Source of the DNA: Alphaproteobacteria bacterium
GTDB lineage: Bacteria > Pseudomonadota > Alphaproteobacteria > Rickettsiales > UBA8987
Direction of reading: 5' to 3'
Length of the DNA stretch: 37,109 nucleotides
Assembly (NCBI GenBank): GCA_030429725.1
Contig: JAUIEX010000017.1
Coordinates: forward strand, 1-37,109
Part shown: one piece after another, positions 1 through 9,599 of the stretch
Numbering within the stretch: the stretch's first letter is position 1
How the letters are laid out: the number at the start of each line of letters is the position of its first letter
Translations under genes and position numbers: made by a program
Notes under the pieces: generated by a model
Told to the model about the DNA's origin: nothing
Databases searched by the model: none
Seen by the model: only the letters and a program-made list of their open reading frames with translations

Positions 1-26
1 AAATCTGAGCGTAGCGAAGCGTGATA

Positions 27-46
27 CCACGGGCCTTGGCCCGTGG
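27..46. repeat. Perfect 9-bp inverted repeat (hairpin) after serB
   Basis: Two perfect 9-base arms (27-35 and 38-46) are separated by TT, giving a very stable GC-rich hairpin four bases beyond the serB stop. There is no T-run on either strand next to it, so it is not a classic Rho-independent terminator. It may stabilise the serB mRNA end, or be a copy of a dispersed palindromic element; one window cannot tell. Confidence 0.6.
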
Positions 47-50
47 AGAT

Positions 51-980
51 TCACTCCGGAAGACCCTGCATATAAATGAGGCTTTTTAAGTTTGTATGCT
101 TGATAATTATGCCGCCAGATTGTTTAATAATTTCAGCAACATGAGGCTTTGGGTGATAGCCAACCCCCATGCCCCCGCCTTTAAGGCATGCCTGAATCAT
201 TGGCAAATCATTCGCGCCATCGCCAATGGCTAAGGTTTCATGGAGCGTGAGGTTCAGTTTCTGGCTGTGAAACAGCAAGGAATCCAGCTTCGTCTGGCTG
301 TTGGAGGGGGGCTTCAAAACATTGCCTGTTAACAGCCCATCCTTAATTTCAAGTGTGTTGGCTTCATGGCCGTCAAACCCTAAGATGGCCGCAATCTTTT
401 CTGTAAAAAAGGTGAAACCCCCGGAGACCAACACCGCCGTAGCGCCGCTTTCTTTCATAGTTTTAACCAGCTCAACTGCGCCATCCATTAAGATAATCTT
501 TTCTTCAAATGTTTGTTGCAGAACGCTCTCAGGCAGATCTTTAAGCAATGCAACGCGCTCTATGAGTGCCGCTTCAAAATCCAGCTCACCATTCATGGCG
601 CGTTCGGTAATCGCTGAAATTTGAGGTTTAATTCCGGCAAAGCCGGCCAGTTCGTCAATGCATTCTTGCTGAATAATGGTGGAATCCATATCGCTAATAA
701 GCAATTTTTTGGCACGGTTGGCGACCCGCTGCACAGAAAAATCCAGCGGAACATATGCAAGCAATTGCGCAAGCAATTGCCTGGCTTCGTCAATGGGCAG
801 CACGGCAAAGAAAATATCAGCGGCAATGCCATCTTTCAGCCACGCGATATTTTCAATAATTGCGCCTTGCGATTGCAGTGCGTCAACAATGGTATCCATT
901 TCACCTTGATTGAGGTTGATTGCGCTGCCATCTCCAACAATAGTTGCAACGCCATGTTGATGTGTGGGATAAGTTTTCAT
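51..980 (-). CDS. serB: Phosphoserine phosphatase SerB
   Basis: Cytoplasmic HAD-superfamily phosphatase that hydrolyses O-phosphoserine to serine, the last step of serine synthesis. The 309-residue product has a variable N-terminal region (about 1-90) and then the HAD motifs: DMDST at 97-101 with the two catalytic aspartates D97 and D99, a VSGG motif holding the motif II serine near residue 187, and GDGANDLPM as motif III. The length fits the alphaproteobacterial/enterobacterial SerB type rather than the short archaeal form. The ATG at 978-980 is preceded on the minus strand by GAGG at good spacing. Its start codon overlaps that of divergent miaA by two bases, so the two genes lie back to back with each 5' leader inside the other gene. 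Confidence 0.95.
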   Translation of the reverse strand: MKTYPTHQHGVATIVGDGSAINLNQGEMDTIVDALQSQGAIIENIAWLKDGIAADIFFAVLPIDEARQLLAQLLAYVPLDFSVQRVANRAKKLLISDMDSTIIQQECIDELAGFAGIKPQISAITERAMNGELDFEAALIERVALLKDLPESVLQQTFEEKIILMDGAVELVKTMKESGATAVLVSGGFTFFTEKIAAILGFDGHEANTLEIKDGLLTGNVLKPPSNSQTKLDSLLFHSQKLNLTLHETLAIGDGANDLPMIQACLKGGGMGVGYHPKPHVAEIIKQSGGIIIKHTNLKSLIYMQGLPE

Positions 981-1920
981 GCTGCCTCATCATCCGGATC
1001 AAATTGAGTATTTTGTTATTGGCGGCCCGACCGCCAGTGGTAAATCTGCTTTTGCACTCTCTTTAGCGCAGTGGCTCAGTTCTGTCACGGGAAAGGAATG
1101 TGAGGTTATTAACGCCGATTCCATGCAGCTCTATGAACATTTGCCGATATTATCGGCGCAGCCAAGCCTTGATGCACTACAAGCTTGTCCACATCATTTC
1201 TATGGCTTCGTGCCGCTGGATGCACAATATTCGGTTGCAAAATGGTTGGGTTTGGTTGCCGCAAAGATAAAGGAACTTGTTGCGGCAAACATCATTCCTA
1301 TTGTTGTGGGCGGCACGGGAATGTACCTGCAATGTCTTTTAAAAGGCATTGCCGCAACACCTGAAATTTCCAAAGATATAAGGCAGGAGTTGGAAGAGCA
1401 GGTGATATCTGTGGGGATAGAAACGCTTTATCAGGAGCTTCAACAAGTTGACCCCGAAGTGGCGCTGAAAATTAGCCCACGTGATAAACAGCGCATTATT
1501 CGTGGCTTATCCGTTTTTAAATCAACCGGGAAAAGCCTTTCATTCTGGCAAAAGCAAATCACGGAATCGCCCGTTGCGGGTTATCAATCCTATACTATTT
1601 TGATTCAACCGGAGAGGGCGTGGCTTTATGAACAATGCAATAAACGCTTCGCCGTGATGCTTAAGCGCGGCGTGGTGGAGGAGGTGCGGGTTGCCATTGA
1701 AAAATATGGCCTTTGCCCGGAAAGTGGGGCGTGGAGTGTTTTAGGGGTAAAAAATTTGGCAGAGGTTTTAAAGGGTCAAACCACATTAGAAATGGCGGCG
1801 GAATCCATTATGCGTGAAACGCGCCGGTATGCAAAGCGTCAAACAACATGGTTCAAACACCAATATAAAGCGGATTTTCTGGTTGAAGATATTGAGGCAT
1901 GCTTATTGCCTAAGCCATAA
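979..1920 (+). CDS. miaA: tRNA dimethylallyltransferase MiaA
   Basis: Transfers a dimethylallyl group to N6 of A37 in tRNAs reading UNN codons, which supports decoding fidelity. The 313-residue protein has the P-loop GPTASGKS at 16-23 and, about 27 residues on, the NADSMQLY segment typical of MiaA (substrate-contacting Asp and Gln). A GGTGMYLQ motif and a C-terminal RRYAKRQTTWF segment are also characteristic. The ATG at 979 is the only usable early start; its Shine-Dalgarno is weak, and it overlaps the divergent serB start. It leads a plus-strand run with lepB and rnc. The family assignment is secure. Confidence 0.95.
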   Translation: MLPHHPDQIEYFVIGGPTASGKSAFALSLAQWLSSVTGKECEVINADSMQLYEHLPILSAQPSLDALQACPHHFYGFVPLDAQYSVAKWLGLVAAKIKELVAANIIPIVVGGTGMYLQCLLKGIAATPEISKDIRQELEEQVISVGIETLYQELQQVDPEVALKISPRDKQRIIRGLSVFKSTGKSLSFWQKQITESPVAGYQSYTILIQPERAWLYEQCNKRFAVMLKRGVVEEVRVAIEKYGLCPESGAWSVLGVKNLAEVLKGQTTLEMAAESIMRETRRYAKRQTTWFKHQYKADFLVEDIEACLLPKP

Positions 1921-1964
1921 AAAATTGCGTGCTTTTTAGCGGTTAGCCACTTAAGACTCTTTGC

Positions 1965-2723
1965 ATGACAAAAGAAACCAAGACTCACAAGAAGCGCTTT
2001 CTGGATAGCTGGACGTTTTTAATTATTTTCTGCATCCTTTTGCCGCTTTCTTTCAGAAGCCTTGCCTATGAGCCTTTTCATATTCCCTCCGGCTCTATGA
2101 AGCCTACGTTACTTGAGGGAGATTTTATTTTCGTTTCAAAATTTGCCTATGGTTGGAGCCGCTATTCCTTCCCATTTGGGCTGCCCTTTTTTAAGGGGCG
2201 TATTGGTTTTGAAATGCCAGAACGTGGGGATATTGCTGTTTTTCGGCCTGCAACAATGCCGGGAACAGATTATATCAAGCGAGTTATTGGCCTGCCGGGG
2301 GATCATGTGCAGGTAAAAGAAAGCCAGTTATATCTTAATGGCCAGCCGGTTAAGCGTGTTGAGGATGGTTATTTTTTAGAGCTGAACGGAAATGTTACCA
2401 AAGAAATAAGGCAGTATAAGCAACGCCTGAATGCAGAAACGGAGTTTAATATTCTGGATGAAACCCCACGCGGGCTGCTTGATAATACGCCGGAATTTAT
2501 TGTGCCTGATGGGCATTTTTTTCTGATGGGGGACAATCGGGACAACTCGGCGGATAGCCGAACGGCGCCGGTTGGTTTTATTCCGGTTGAACATTTGATT
2601 GGTCGCGCTGAAATTATCTTTGTTTCAACAAAAAGCAGCCTGTGGAAAGTCTGGCGATGGTTTTCTGACTTCCGTGGGGGGCGTTTTTTAAAGTCATTAA
2701 ATGCCCATGAGACTAAGATATGA
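1965..2723 (+). CDS. lepB: Signal peptidase I LepB
   Basis: Membrane-bound type I leader peptidase that removes signal peptides from exported proteins. The 252-residue product has one N-terminal membrane segment (about 16-34). It is followed by PSGSMKPTL with the nucleophile Ser44, then YIKRVIGLPGD with the general-base Lys105, and a late GDNRDNSADSR box. These are the S26 family signatures for a Ser/Lys dyad enzyme. A 44-nt gap separates it from miaA, and its end overlaps rnc by 4 nt (ATGA), so lepB and rnc are probably translationally coupled. lepB-rnc is a widely conserved pair. Confidence 0.96.
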   Translation: MTKETKTHKKRFLDSWTFLIIFCILLPLSFRSLAYEPFHIPSGSMKPTLLEGDFIFVSKFAYGWSRYSFPFGLPFFKGRIGFEMPERGDIAVFRPATMPGTDYIKRVIGLPGDHVQVKESQLYLNGQPVKRVEDGYFLELNGNVTKEIRQYKQRLNAETEFNILDETPRGLLDNTPEFIVPDGHFFLMGDNRDNSADSRTAPVGFIPVEHLIGRAEIIFVSTKSSLWKVWRWFSDFRGGRFLKSLNAHETKI

Positions 2724-3379
2724 TCATTGCCGGGTATCATTTTAAGGATGCCGCCATTGCAAAAGAGGCGTTAACGCATCCAAGCTATGCCTCTGAACAT
2801 CCCGGTGTTGTGCATTATGAACGCCTTGAATTTCTTGGTGACGCGGTGCTTGACCTTCTTATTTCAGATAGATTGCTGAAGCTTTTTCCTGATGAGTCGG
2901 AAGGAGATTTAGCTAAACGCCGGGCGGCATTGGTTTGCCGTGACACACTTGCAAAAGTTGCTACATCAATTGGGCTGCAAAATCATATGCTTCTTGGTGT
3001 GGGCGAAGATGGCGCCGGGGGCAGAGAGAATCCGGCAAATTTAGAAAATACGATGGAGGCTTTTATTGCGGCCATCTATGTTGATGGCGGCCTGGAGGCT
3101 GCAAATGAAAAAGTTGGCGAGTGGTTTAAAGAAGAGATACAGAAGAGCGTTGCTGTGCCTCAGGATCCCAAAACATCTTTACAGGAATGGACGCAGGCGC
3201 ATGGTCTTGGCCTGCCGGAATATCGATTTGTTAATGAAACCGGCGCGGCGCATGCACCCGAATTTACGGTTGAGGTTTTTGTTTCCGGCTATGAGCCGGT
3301 GAAAGCCAGCGCAGGCAACAAAAAGAAGGCGCAGCGCGATGCTGCAACAAAGCTTTTTACAATGATTACTGGTGCTTAA
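2720..3379 (+). CDS. rnc: Ribonuclease III
   Basis: Double-strand-specific endoribonuclease that processes rRNA precursors and structured mRNAs. The 219 residues contain the signature [11 protein letters not shown] (34-44) with E37 and D41, and the second acidic cluster [12 protein letters not shown] with E113. A linker leads to a C-terminal double-stranded RNA-binding domain (about 150-219) ending in [13 protein letters not shown]. The start overlaps the lepB stop by 4 nt. In many Alphaproteobacteria era follows rnc. Here rnc instead converges on glmM, with stop codons overlapping by 4 nt, so no era is linked at this locus. Confidence 0.96.
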   Translation: MIIAGYHFKDAAIAKEALTHPSYASEHPGVVHYERLEFLGDAVLDLLISDRLLKLFPDESEGDLAKRRAALVCRDTLAKVATSIGLQNHMLLGVGEDGAGGRENPANLENTMEAFIAAIYVDGGLEAANEKVGEWFKEEIQKSVAVPQDPKTSLQEWTQAHGLGLPEYRFVNETGAAHAPEFTVEVFVSGYEPVKASAGNKKKAQRDAATKLFTMITGA

Positions 3380-4743
3380 GCAGCAACGCTTTTTTGAGAA
3401 GTTTGCTTCAGGGCGTCAATCACTATCGCAACGGCCGCCGCAGCAAGCGAACTTTCCCGCGCTTCGGCCATCACGCGGATGAGGGGTTCCGTTCCTGATT
3501 TTCGGATAACGAGGCGGCCTTTGGACTCTAATTTTGCCTCCGCTTCCTTGATCGCTTTTTGTATTGCAGGAGTGTCCAGAAGAGTGGCATGCTCCGGCGC
3601 GTAGCGGAAATTTTCAAGCAATTGAGGGTAGGGGGCAAATGGGTGCAGCACTTCACTGGCAGGGTGATTTTTCTTCACTAAAACAGCTAATAGCTGAAGC
3701 GCAGCAAGCAGGCCATCGCCGGTGGTGGCATGGTCACCAAAAATAATATGGCCGGATTGTTCGCCGCCGAAATTTAACTGATGTTCCGCCATTGCTGAAA
3801 GCACATAACGATCGCCCACGGATGTTTCATGGACGGAAACATCCAGACTTTTGAGATATTCTTTCATGCCCATGTTGGACATAATGGTTGCGGCAATGGC
3901 ATTATTCTTCAGTTTATTTTCGGCTTTCCAATAGGCTGCAATGGTTGCCATAATTTGGTCGCCGTCCACCAATTGCCCTTTTTCATCGCACACAACCAGC
4001 CGGTCGGCATCGCCGTCCAGCGCAATGCCAATATCTGCGCCATGTTTAATTACTTCGGCGCAAAGAAGGCGAGGGTAGGTTGAGCCACAATTTTTATTAA
4101 TATTAAAGCCATCAGGTTTAACGGAAAGAGGAATAACCTCTGCGCCCAACTCCCATAAAATGGTAGGCGCAATTTTATAAGATGCACCATTAGAGCAATC
4201 AATCACAATTTTAAGCCCATCAAGCCGAAGTTCTTTAGGGAAAGTTTGTTTTACATATTCAACATAACGCCCCACCACATCGTCCAGGCGCTTGGCGCGT
4301 CCTAAATCCTGCGGTGCGGCCAGATGCTCCGTAGGATCACTTTTCATTAATTTTTCAATTTCCAGCTCAATTTCATCACTCAATTTATTGCCGTTTCCAT
4401 CAAAGAGCTTAATGCCATTATCTTCATAAGGATTATGAGATGCTGAAATCATCACGCCAAGATCGGCGCGGAGTGATCGAACAACCATCGAAACTCCGGG
4501 CGTGGGAATGGGCCCAAGCAGAATGACATCCACCCCCATGGCAATAAACCCACTTGTGAGAGCCGGCTCAATCATATAGCCGGACAGGCGGGTGTCTTTG
4601 CCGATAACAACGCGGTGCTTGTGGCTTCCACGCTTAAAATAATGGCCGGCAGCCATGCCAACTTTCATGGCCGTTAAGCTATCCATCGGCGGCTGATTAG
4701 CCTGCCCGCGTATGCCATCTGTGCCAAATAATTCACGACTCAT
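3376..4743 (-). CDS. glmM: Phosphoglucosamine mutase GlmM
   Basis: Interconverts glucosamine-6-phosphate and glucosamine-1-phosphate, feeding UDP-GlcNAc synthesis for peptidoglycan and lipopolysaccharide. The 455-residue protein has the phosphoserine loop [12 protein letters not shown] with catalytic Ser102, the metal-binding loop DGDADR at 243-248, a sugar-binding GGEQSGH motif, and a C-terminal [12 protein letters not shown] phosphate-binding loop. These mark the alpha-D-phosphohexomutase family, GlmM branch. It is the last gene of the pal-cpoB-tilS-ftsH-glmM run and overlaps the ftsH stop by 4 nt. Confidence 0.96.
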   Translation of the reverse strand: MSRELFGTDGIRGQANQPPMDSLTAMKVGMAAGHYFKRGSHKHRVVIGKDTRLSGYMIEPALTSGFIAMGVDVILLGPIPTPGVSMVVRSLRADLGVMISASHNPYEDNGIKLFDGNGNKLSDEIELEIEKLMKSDPTEHLAAPQDLGRAKRLDDVVGRYVEYVKQTFPKELRLDGLKIVIDCSNGASYKIAPTILWELGAEVIPLSVKPDGFNINKNCGSTYPRLLCAEVIKHGADIGIALDGDADRLVVCDEKGQLVDGDQIMATIAAYWKAENKLKNNAIAATIMSNMGMKEYLKSLDVSVHETSVGDRYVLSAMAEHQLNFGGEQSGHIIFGDHATTGDGLLAALQLLAVLVKKNHPASEVLHPFAPYPQLLENFRYAPEHATLLDTPAIQKAIKEAEAKLESKGRLVIRKSGTEPLIRVMAEARESSLAAAAVAIVIDALKQTSQKSVAA

Positions 4744-6716
4744 TTTTTAGACTCTTTCTCATTGGAATTAGCAGGTTTTTTGGAAGCGGTGCGCGGCTTT
4801 TTATCGGCGGGTTTATTTTTTTTATCCGCCTCTTTGTTTTGCTCTGGCTTCAATTTGCCTGTTTTGGGTAAGCCAACGGAGGGTTTGCCTTTCTTTTCTT
4901 TTTTCTTCACATTTTTAATCGGCTTGCCATCAAGCAAATCCCTGATCTCATCACCCGACAAAGTTTCATACTCAATGAGTGCTTCAGCAAGTGTGTAAAG
5001 GTCTTTATTCTTTTGTTTAAGCAGCTTATGTGCCAGTTGGTAGCCTTCATCAACCAGCCGTTTAATTTCAGAGTCAATCAAGCGTGCAGTTTCTTCCGAG
5101 GATGCTGAACGCTGTGTCATTGAATAACCCAGAAAAGGCTCATCATTATTACTGCCATGAAAAACGGGGCCAATTTTATCGCTCATCCCATAATCCGTCA
5201 CCATGCCACGCGCCATCTGTGTTGCATATTTGATGTCAGAGGAAGCGCCGCTGGTCACTTTGTCTTCTCCGAAGATCATTTCCTCTGCCACGCGGCCACC
5301 CATTGCCACGGCAATATCGGCTTTCATTTTTTCAACGGTAACGGATAGGCGGTCTTTTTCAGGGAGGCGCATCACCATCCCTAAAGCCCGCCCACGCGGA
5401 ATGATCGTGGCTTTATGAATAGGGTCACTGGCCGGTAAGTTAATTCCAACAATCGCGTGTCCGGCTTCATGGAACGCCGTCAGGCGTTTTTCTTCATCAT
5501 CCATAACCATTGATTTGCGCTCAACGCCCATCATCACCTTGTCTTTAGCATCTTCCAGTTCCTGCATTGTTACCACTTTGCGATTTCTGCGTGCCGCAAG
5601 GAGTGCGGCTTCATTGACAAGATTTGCCAGATCCGCACCGGAAAAACCCGGTGTTCCACGTGCAATAATTTTAATATCCACATCAGGAGAAAGCGGCACT
5701 TTCTTGGTATGAATATTCAGGATTTCCTCGCGGCCTTTAATATCCGGACTGGAAACAACAATTTGTCTGTCAAACCGGCCTGGGCGAAGCAGGGCAGGGT
5801 CCAGCACGTCCGGCCGGTTAGTTGCCGCAATCAAAATAACGCTTTCATTACCTTCAAAGCCATCCATTTCAACCAGAAGCTGGTTAAGTGTTTGCTCTCG
5901 CTCATCATTGCCGCCGCCCATGCCCGTGCCGCGATGGCGGCCAACAGCGTCTATCTCATCAATGAAAATGATGCAGGGTGCATTTTTACGTCCTTGATCA
6001 AACATATCACGAACACGGCTTGCGCCGACACCGACAAACATTTCAACAAAATCCGAACCTGAGATTGAAAAGAAAGGAACATTCGCCTCCCCGGCGATGG
6101 CTCTGGCCAGTAATGTTTTACCCGTTCCCGGAGAGCCGACCAACAGAACGCCCTTAGGAATTTTGCCGCCAAGCTTCAGGAACTTCTCCGGATCTTTTAA
6201 AAAATCAACAACTTCAGTTAGTTCTTCGCGTGCCTCATCAATGCCGGCAACATCCTTAAACGTTACTTTTCCGGTATGCTCCGTCATCATCTTGGCGCGT
6301 GATTTGCCAAAGCCCATTGCGCCGCCGCCTTTGCCGCCCTGCATTTGACGCATAAAGAAAACCCACACGCCAATAAGCAGCAAAACAGGGAACCAGCCAA
6401 GCAATATGCCAATAAAAGAACCCATGGTGGTTTCTGTAGGCTGTGCCTTGATTGTGACGCCATGCGAAGAAAGGCGGTCAACAAGCCCGGGATAGTCAGG
6501 TGCGTAGGTGCTATATTTCGTGCCGGAAGAAAAATGCCCTTCAATGGTGCGGCCAATAATGGTGGCATCCGCCACTTGCCCATTATCCACATTATTTAAA
6601 AACTCCGAAAAAGGGAGACTGTCATTTGTTTCGCCAAGCTGAAACATTTCCACAAGCGCAAAAAGGGATATGAGTACCAATAACCATATCACAAAATTTT
6701 TCATAAATGACTGCAT
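4740..6716 (-). CDS. ftsH: ATP-dependent zinc metalloprotease FtsH
   Basis: Inner-membrane AAA+ protease that removes damaged membrane proteins and regulatory substrates. The order in the 658 residues is: TM1 (about 6-24), a periplasmic loop, TM2 (about 103-122), Walker A GSPGTGKT (194-201), Walker B IIFIDE (249-254), the second region of homology around [19 protein letters not shown], then the zinc site HEAGH (416-420) with the third ligand probably D494 in ASSDIK. Residues 601-658 form a lysine/proline-rich tail longer than in many FtsH proteins. An internal Met5 is an alternative start. The gene lies 24 nt after tilS and is coupled to glmM. Confidence 0.97.
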   Translation of the reverse strand: MQSFMKNFVIWLLVLISLFALVEMFQLGETNDSLPFSEFLNNVDNGQVADATIIGRTIEGHFSSGTKYSTYAPDYPGLVDRLSSHGVTIKAQPTETTMGSFIGILLGWFPVLLLIGVWVFFMRQMQGGKGGGAMGFGKSRAKMMTEHTGKVTFKDVAGIDEAREELTEVVDFLKDPEKFLKLGGKIPKGVLLVGSPGTGKTLLARAIAGEANVPFFSISGSDFVEMFVGVGASRVRDMFDQGRKNAPCIIFIDEIDAVGRHRGTGMGGGNDEREQTLNQLLVEMDGFEGNESVILIAATNRPDVLDPALLRPGRFDRQIVVSSPDIKGREEILNIHTKKVPLSPDVDIKIIARGTPGFSGADLANLVNEAALLAARRNRKVVTMQELEDAKDKVMMGVERKSMVMDDEEKRLTAFHEAGHAIVGINLPASDPIHKATIIPRGRALGMVMRLPEKDRLSVTVEKMKADIAVAMGGRVAEEMIFGEDKVTSGASSDIKYATQMARGMVTDYGMSDKIGPVFHGSNNDEPFLGYSMTQRSASSEETARLIDSEIKRLVDEGYQLAHKLLKQKNKDLYTLAEALIEYETLSGDEIRDLLDGKPIKNVKKKEKKGKPSVGLPKTGKLKPEQNKEADKKNKPADKKPRTASKKPANSNEKESKK

Positions 6717-6740
6717 TACTTACCTATTTCCCTATGTTCA

Positions 6741-8063
6741 TTACCAAGCTAATGTCTTTGCTGCAAGCGCCTTTCCTGCATGCTTTGATGCTACAAGATG
6801 GGGTGCCGGAAGTCGACTGATCACAATATGATCTATATGGAGTGAGATAGACTCTCTATCAAGAGTAACATGATCCAAATCGGCTAATAATTTGCTTTCA
6901 ATCACGCATGTCATGCCCTGAAGAGGAATGCCCACGGGTACATCCTGCTGAAATTGTTTTTTTAGCCTCTGTTTAAGTTTTGAAGGTAGAAACTGCCCCA
7001 GTTGGCCGATATAAAAAAAATCATCCGATCTCATATTTTCTTCACAATCCGGGTAGATATCGGTTAGGTGAAGTTTGGGTGATGTAGGTGCTTTAGAGGG
7101 TTCCGGTGCAATGAAAATACTATTTTTCTTCCTTTCAATCATCATCTTCGCAAGGGTAAGTCTTGCGCCATCATTCTGAAGATTTTCTATTAAATTTAAG
7201 CAGCTTGAGCTTCGTACTTCATGTGGCGCATGCAGTATTTTGGAGAAGGAGGCGTGTAAAATTTCAATTTGCGCACGTTGAGGCAATGCCATAAAAGCTT
7301 CTGCCGGAATGGAAATGATGCCGCCAATCATTTGAATATGATCAGAAATCCACGCCACGTCATGCTCGGATAATTCATGGGCAGCATCGGATAAATAGGC
7401 TGCCGTCTTACCAAGGCGGGCATTAAGCAGGCTTTGCTCAGTGCCAAGCTGCCCCAGCGCGGTGCGAATTTTAGTTCGGTCATAATGGTGATGATGGTTG
7501 CTTGGGTCTTCAATCCAGCCTTGCCCGATTGCGGTCAGATAGTCCTTTAACATTTTTCTTGGAAATTCGAGAAGAGGGCGAATAAGCCTTAAGTCCTGAT
7601 GGTATGAAACCACCTCCATTGCCGCCAGCCCCTTAAGGCCGGAGCCGCGCGCCAGGCGCATGAGCATTGTTTCCGCCTGATCATCCAGATGATGCGCTAA
7701 CATTAATGACTGAATATGCTGATGCTCACAAAATTCATGCATGAGCGCGTAACGAAGATTTCGCGCGGCATTTTGAAGGTTACTTTCATGCGCATCACAG
7801 TGGCCGGTTAAAATGTGATGTTCGATGCCTAATGTTTGCATCCATAAGGCAACCTGTCTGGCCTCCGCGCCGGCGGCAGGGCGAAGCCCGTGGTCAACCG
7901 TTAATGCAATGATAGATGGGTTTTTTAATTGCCGCAGACACGCAGCAAGCGCCATGCTATCCAACCCACCCGAAACGGCAACCGCCACAGTGCCATCCGC
8001 TGAAAGGAATGGCAGCTCCGCAAGTTTGGCTTTTAGACGCGCCTCAAATTCGTGCATTGGCAT
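6741..8063 (-). CDS. tilS: tRNA(Ile)-lysidine synthase TilS
   Basis: Uses ATP to add lysine to C34 of the AUA-reading tRNA-Ile, changing both its codon and amino-acid identity; it is essential in most bacteria. The PP-loop ATP pyrophosphatase motif SGGLDS sits at 31-36. A GHCDAHESNLQNAARNLRY-type segment and HHLDDQAETMLMRLARGSG follow, both characteristic of TilS. At 440 residues it has the long form, with a C-terminal region past about residue 230 that is less conserved here. It lies 15 nt downstream of cpoB and 24 nt upstream of ftsH, in the usual alphaproteobacterial position. Confidence 0.94.
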   Translation of the reverse strand: MPMHEFEARLKAKLAELPFLSADGTVAVAVSGGLDSMALAACLRQLKNPSIIALTVDHGLRPAAGAEARQVALWMQTLGIEHHILTGHCDAHESNLQNAARNLRYALMHEFCEHQHIQSLMLAHHLDDQAETMLMRLARGSGLKGLAAMEVVSYHQDLRLIRPLLEFPRKMLKDYLTAIGQGWIEDPSNHHHHYDRTKIRTALGQLGTEQSLLNARLGKTAAYLSDAAHELSEHDVAWISDHIQMIGGIISIPAEAFMALPQRAQIEILHASFSKILHAPHEVRSSSCLNLIENLQNDGARLTLAKMMIERKKNSIFIAPEPSKAPTSPKLHLTDIYPDCEENMRSDDFFYIGQLGQFLPSKLKQRLKKQFQQDVPVGIPLQGMTCVIESKLLADLDHVTLDRESISLHIDHIVISRLPAPHLVASKHAGKALAAKTLAW

Positions 8064-8078
8064 GGTAATTCAGCGCGA

Positions 8079-8903
8079 TTAACAGCCGGTGGATATCATT
8101 AGTTTTTCTGCTTTTTCGCGAATATCTTTACGTAGAGAAGCGTTGTTCTCAAGTAGTTTAGAAAATGTAGCGCATGCTTCGGTTGTTTTGCGGATATTCG
8201 CAAGTGACACACCAAGCTTTAATAGATTATCCTGAGATTTGGGGCCGGCTGGGTCTTTATTATAGCCATCCATAAATTGTACGGCAGCTTGCTGAAATTG
8301 TTCTTCTGCAAAATAAGTTTCCCCCAGCCAGTAATAGGCATTGGAGGATAAGCGATGATCGCCATGCTGCTCAATGAAGGCATTCAGGCTATTTCTGGCC
8401 AGCATAATCTTGCCTTGTTTAAGTAGAATGAGCGCCTGATTATATTGATGGAGAATCTGATCCTTAATCCCCTCGGCCTTCATTTTACTCATTGGTGTGC
8501 CGGATGTGTTTTCACTATTATTTTCCGCCTCATCCTGAGCGTCATTCGGCGACAATGTTAATGGGGCGGTGGCCTGGATTTCTTCGGAGTCACCACCGAG
8601 GCTTTGCGATAAATAAGGCGAGGATTGCCGCTGCTGTTGAAGCTGAAAACTTAATCGCTCAACCGTGCCGGTTAGTTTTTGCAGCTCCACCTCAAGAGTT
8701 TGAAGCCTCTGATAAACATCATTAAATTCATTTCCAGCTGGTTGCTGCCCTGTGTGCCCCTGATATTGAGAGCCATAAACATATCGTTCCAGTGTCTGCA
8801 GCTGCCTTTCAATGCGTTGAATTTCAGGCGATGCAGATGAAGCATTTACATAAAAGCTACACCAGAAAAGCAGGCCAACAGCAATCCATCTATAAGCTGA
8901 CAT
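8079..8903 (-). CDS. cpoB: Cell division coordinator CpoB (YbgF)
   Basis: Periplasmic partner of the Tol-Pal system that links peptidoglycan synthesis to outer-membrane constriction at division. The 274-residue protein has a signal peptide (about 1-22) and a coiled-coil N-terminal segment (about 26-92) of the trimerising YbgF type. A Gln/Ser/Asn-rich linker (about 93-140) leads to C-terminal TPR repeats (about 148-270), with an AYYWLGETYFAEEQFQQAA-like unit. It follows pal by 44 nt and precedes tilS, as expected for ybgF. Confidence 0.9.
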   Translation of the reverse strand: MSAYRWIAVGLLFWCSFYVNASSASPEIQRIERQLQTLERYVYGSQYQGHTGQQPAGNEFNDVYQRLQTLEVELQKLTGTVERLSFQLQQQRQSSPYLSQSLGGDSEEIQATAPLTLSPNDAQDEAENNSENTSGTPMSKMKAEGIKDQILHQYNQALILLKQGKIMLARNSLNAFIEQHGDHRLSSNAYYWLGETYFAEEQFQQAAVQFMDGYNKDPAGPKSQDNLLKLGVSLANIRKTTEACATFSKLLENNASLRKDIREKAEKLMISTGC

Positions 8904-8947
8904 TATTCCATTGGCGAGAAAAGGGGTGATAGTTAATGCTACCTATC

Positions 8948-9460
8948 TTAATTGGTAACAACCGTAACGCCGCGGCGATTCTTTCCCCATGCATCCGGAT
9001 TAGAGCCAAGAAACTCAGGGTGTTCTTTGCCATAAGAAATGGTGCTGATGCGGCTTGGAGAAATGCCCTGGCTGATGAGGAAGTCTCGCACGCTATTGGC
9101 GCGGCGTTCACCAAGTGCCAAGTTATATTCACGCGTTCCGCGTTCATCACAATGGCCTTCAACAACCACGCTAATGGATTGATTTGTTTTAAGCCACTCC
9201 GCCTGACGTGCCAATGTTTGTTGGGCGGATGATGTTATCATTGAGCTGTCAGTATCAAAAAACACGCGATCCCCAATTGCAGCAACCAGTTCTTCCTGTG
9301 TGCCGGGTTCAATATTTTCAAGGGACGTACCGGAAATATAGGCAGGGTTAGACCCATCACCGTTCAAAGAGCCGTCAGTTGCCATGTCGCCTTTTTTTGT
9401 GCCGCTACAAGCGCCCAAAGAGATGAGAACAGCTAAGGCTAAAATTTTTAATACAGACAT
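8948..9460 (-). CDS. pal: Peptidoglycan-associated lipoprotein Pal
   Basis: Outer-membrane lipoprotein that binds peptidoglycan and drives septal constriction together with Tol proteins. From the chosen start it has 170 residues: a lipoprotein signal with lipobox LGAC (Cys18), a Ser/Gly/Asp-rich linker, and an OmpA-like domain (about 55-170) carrying EGHCDERGTREYNLALGERR. The start was set at 9460, not at an ATG 36 nt upstream, because GGAG lies about 7 nt before it and the lipoprotein signal then begins at residue 1. tolB, normally just upstream, is absent; an unknown gene stands there after a 139-nt gap that probably holds the promoter. Confidence 0.94.
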   Translation of the reverse strand: MSVLKILALAVLISLGACSGTKKGDMATDGSLNGDGSNPAYISGTSLENIEPGTQEELVAAIGDRVFFDTDSSMITSSAQQTLARQAEWLKTNQSISVVVEGHCDERGTREYNLALGERRANSVRDFLISQGISPSRISTISYGKEHPEFLGSNPDAWGKNRRGVTVVTN

Positions 9461-9599
9461 GGTCAACTCCAAATTGTTTTGAGTTATATCACTCATTTAT
9501 TATCCTTGCAGCCAATACCATACTTATTATTCAATGTGTAGAGTTTTAGCTGACCTTTGAGAAAAATATTTTGAGATTTTGTCTTTTTTATCAGTGCCG

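Noticed and set aside
9461-9496. Earlier Pal start
   Set aside because: Adds 12 polar residues before the lipoprotein signal; GGAG supports the start at 9460.
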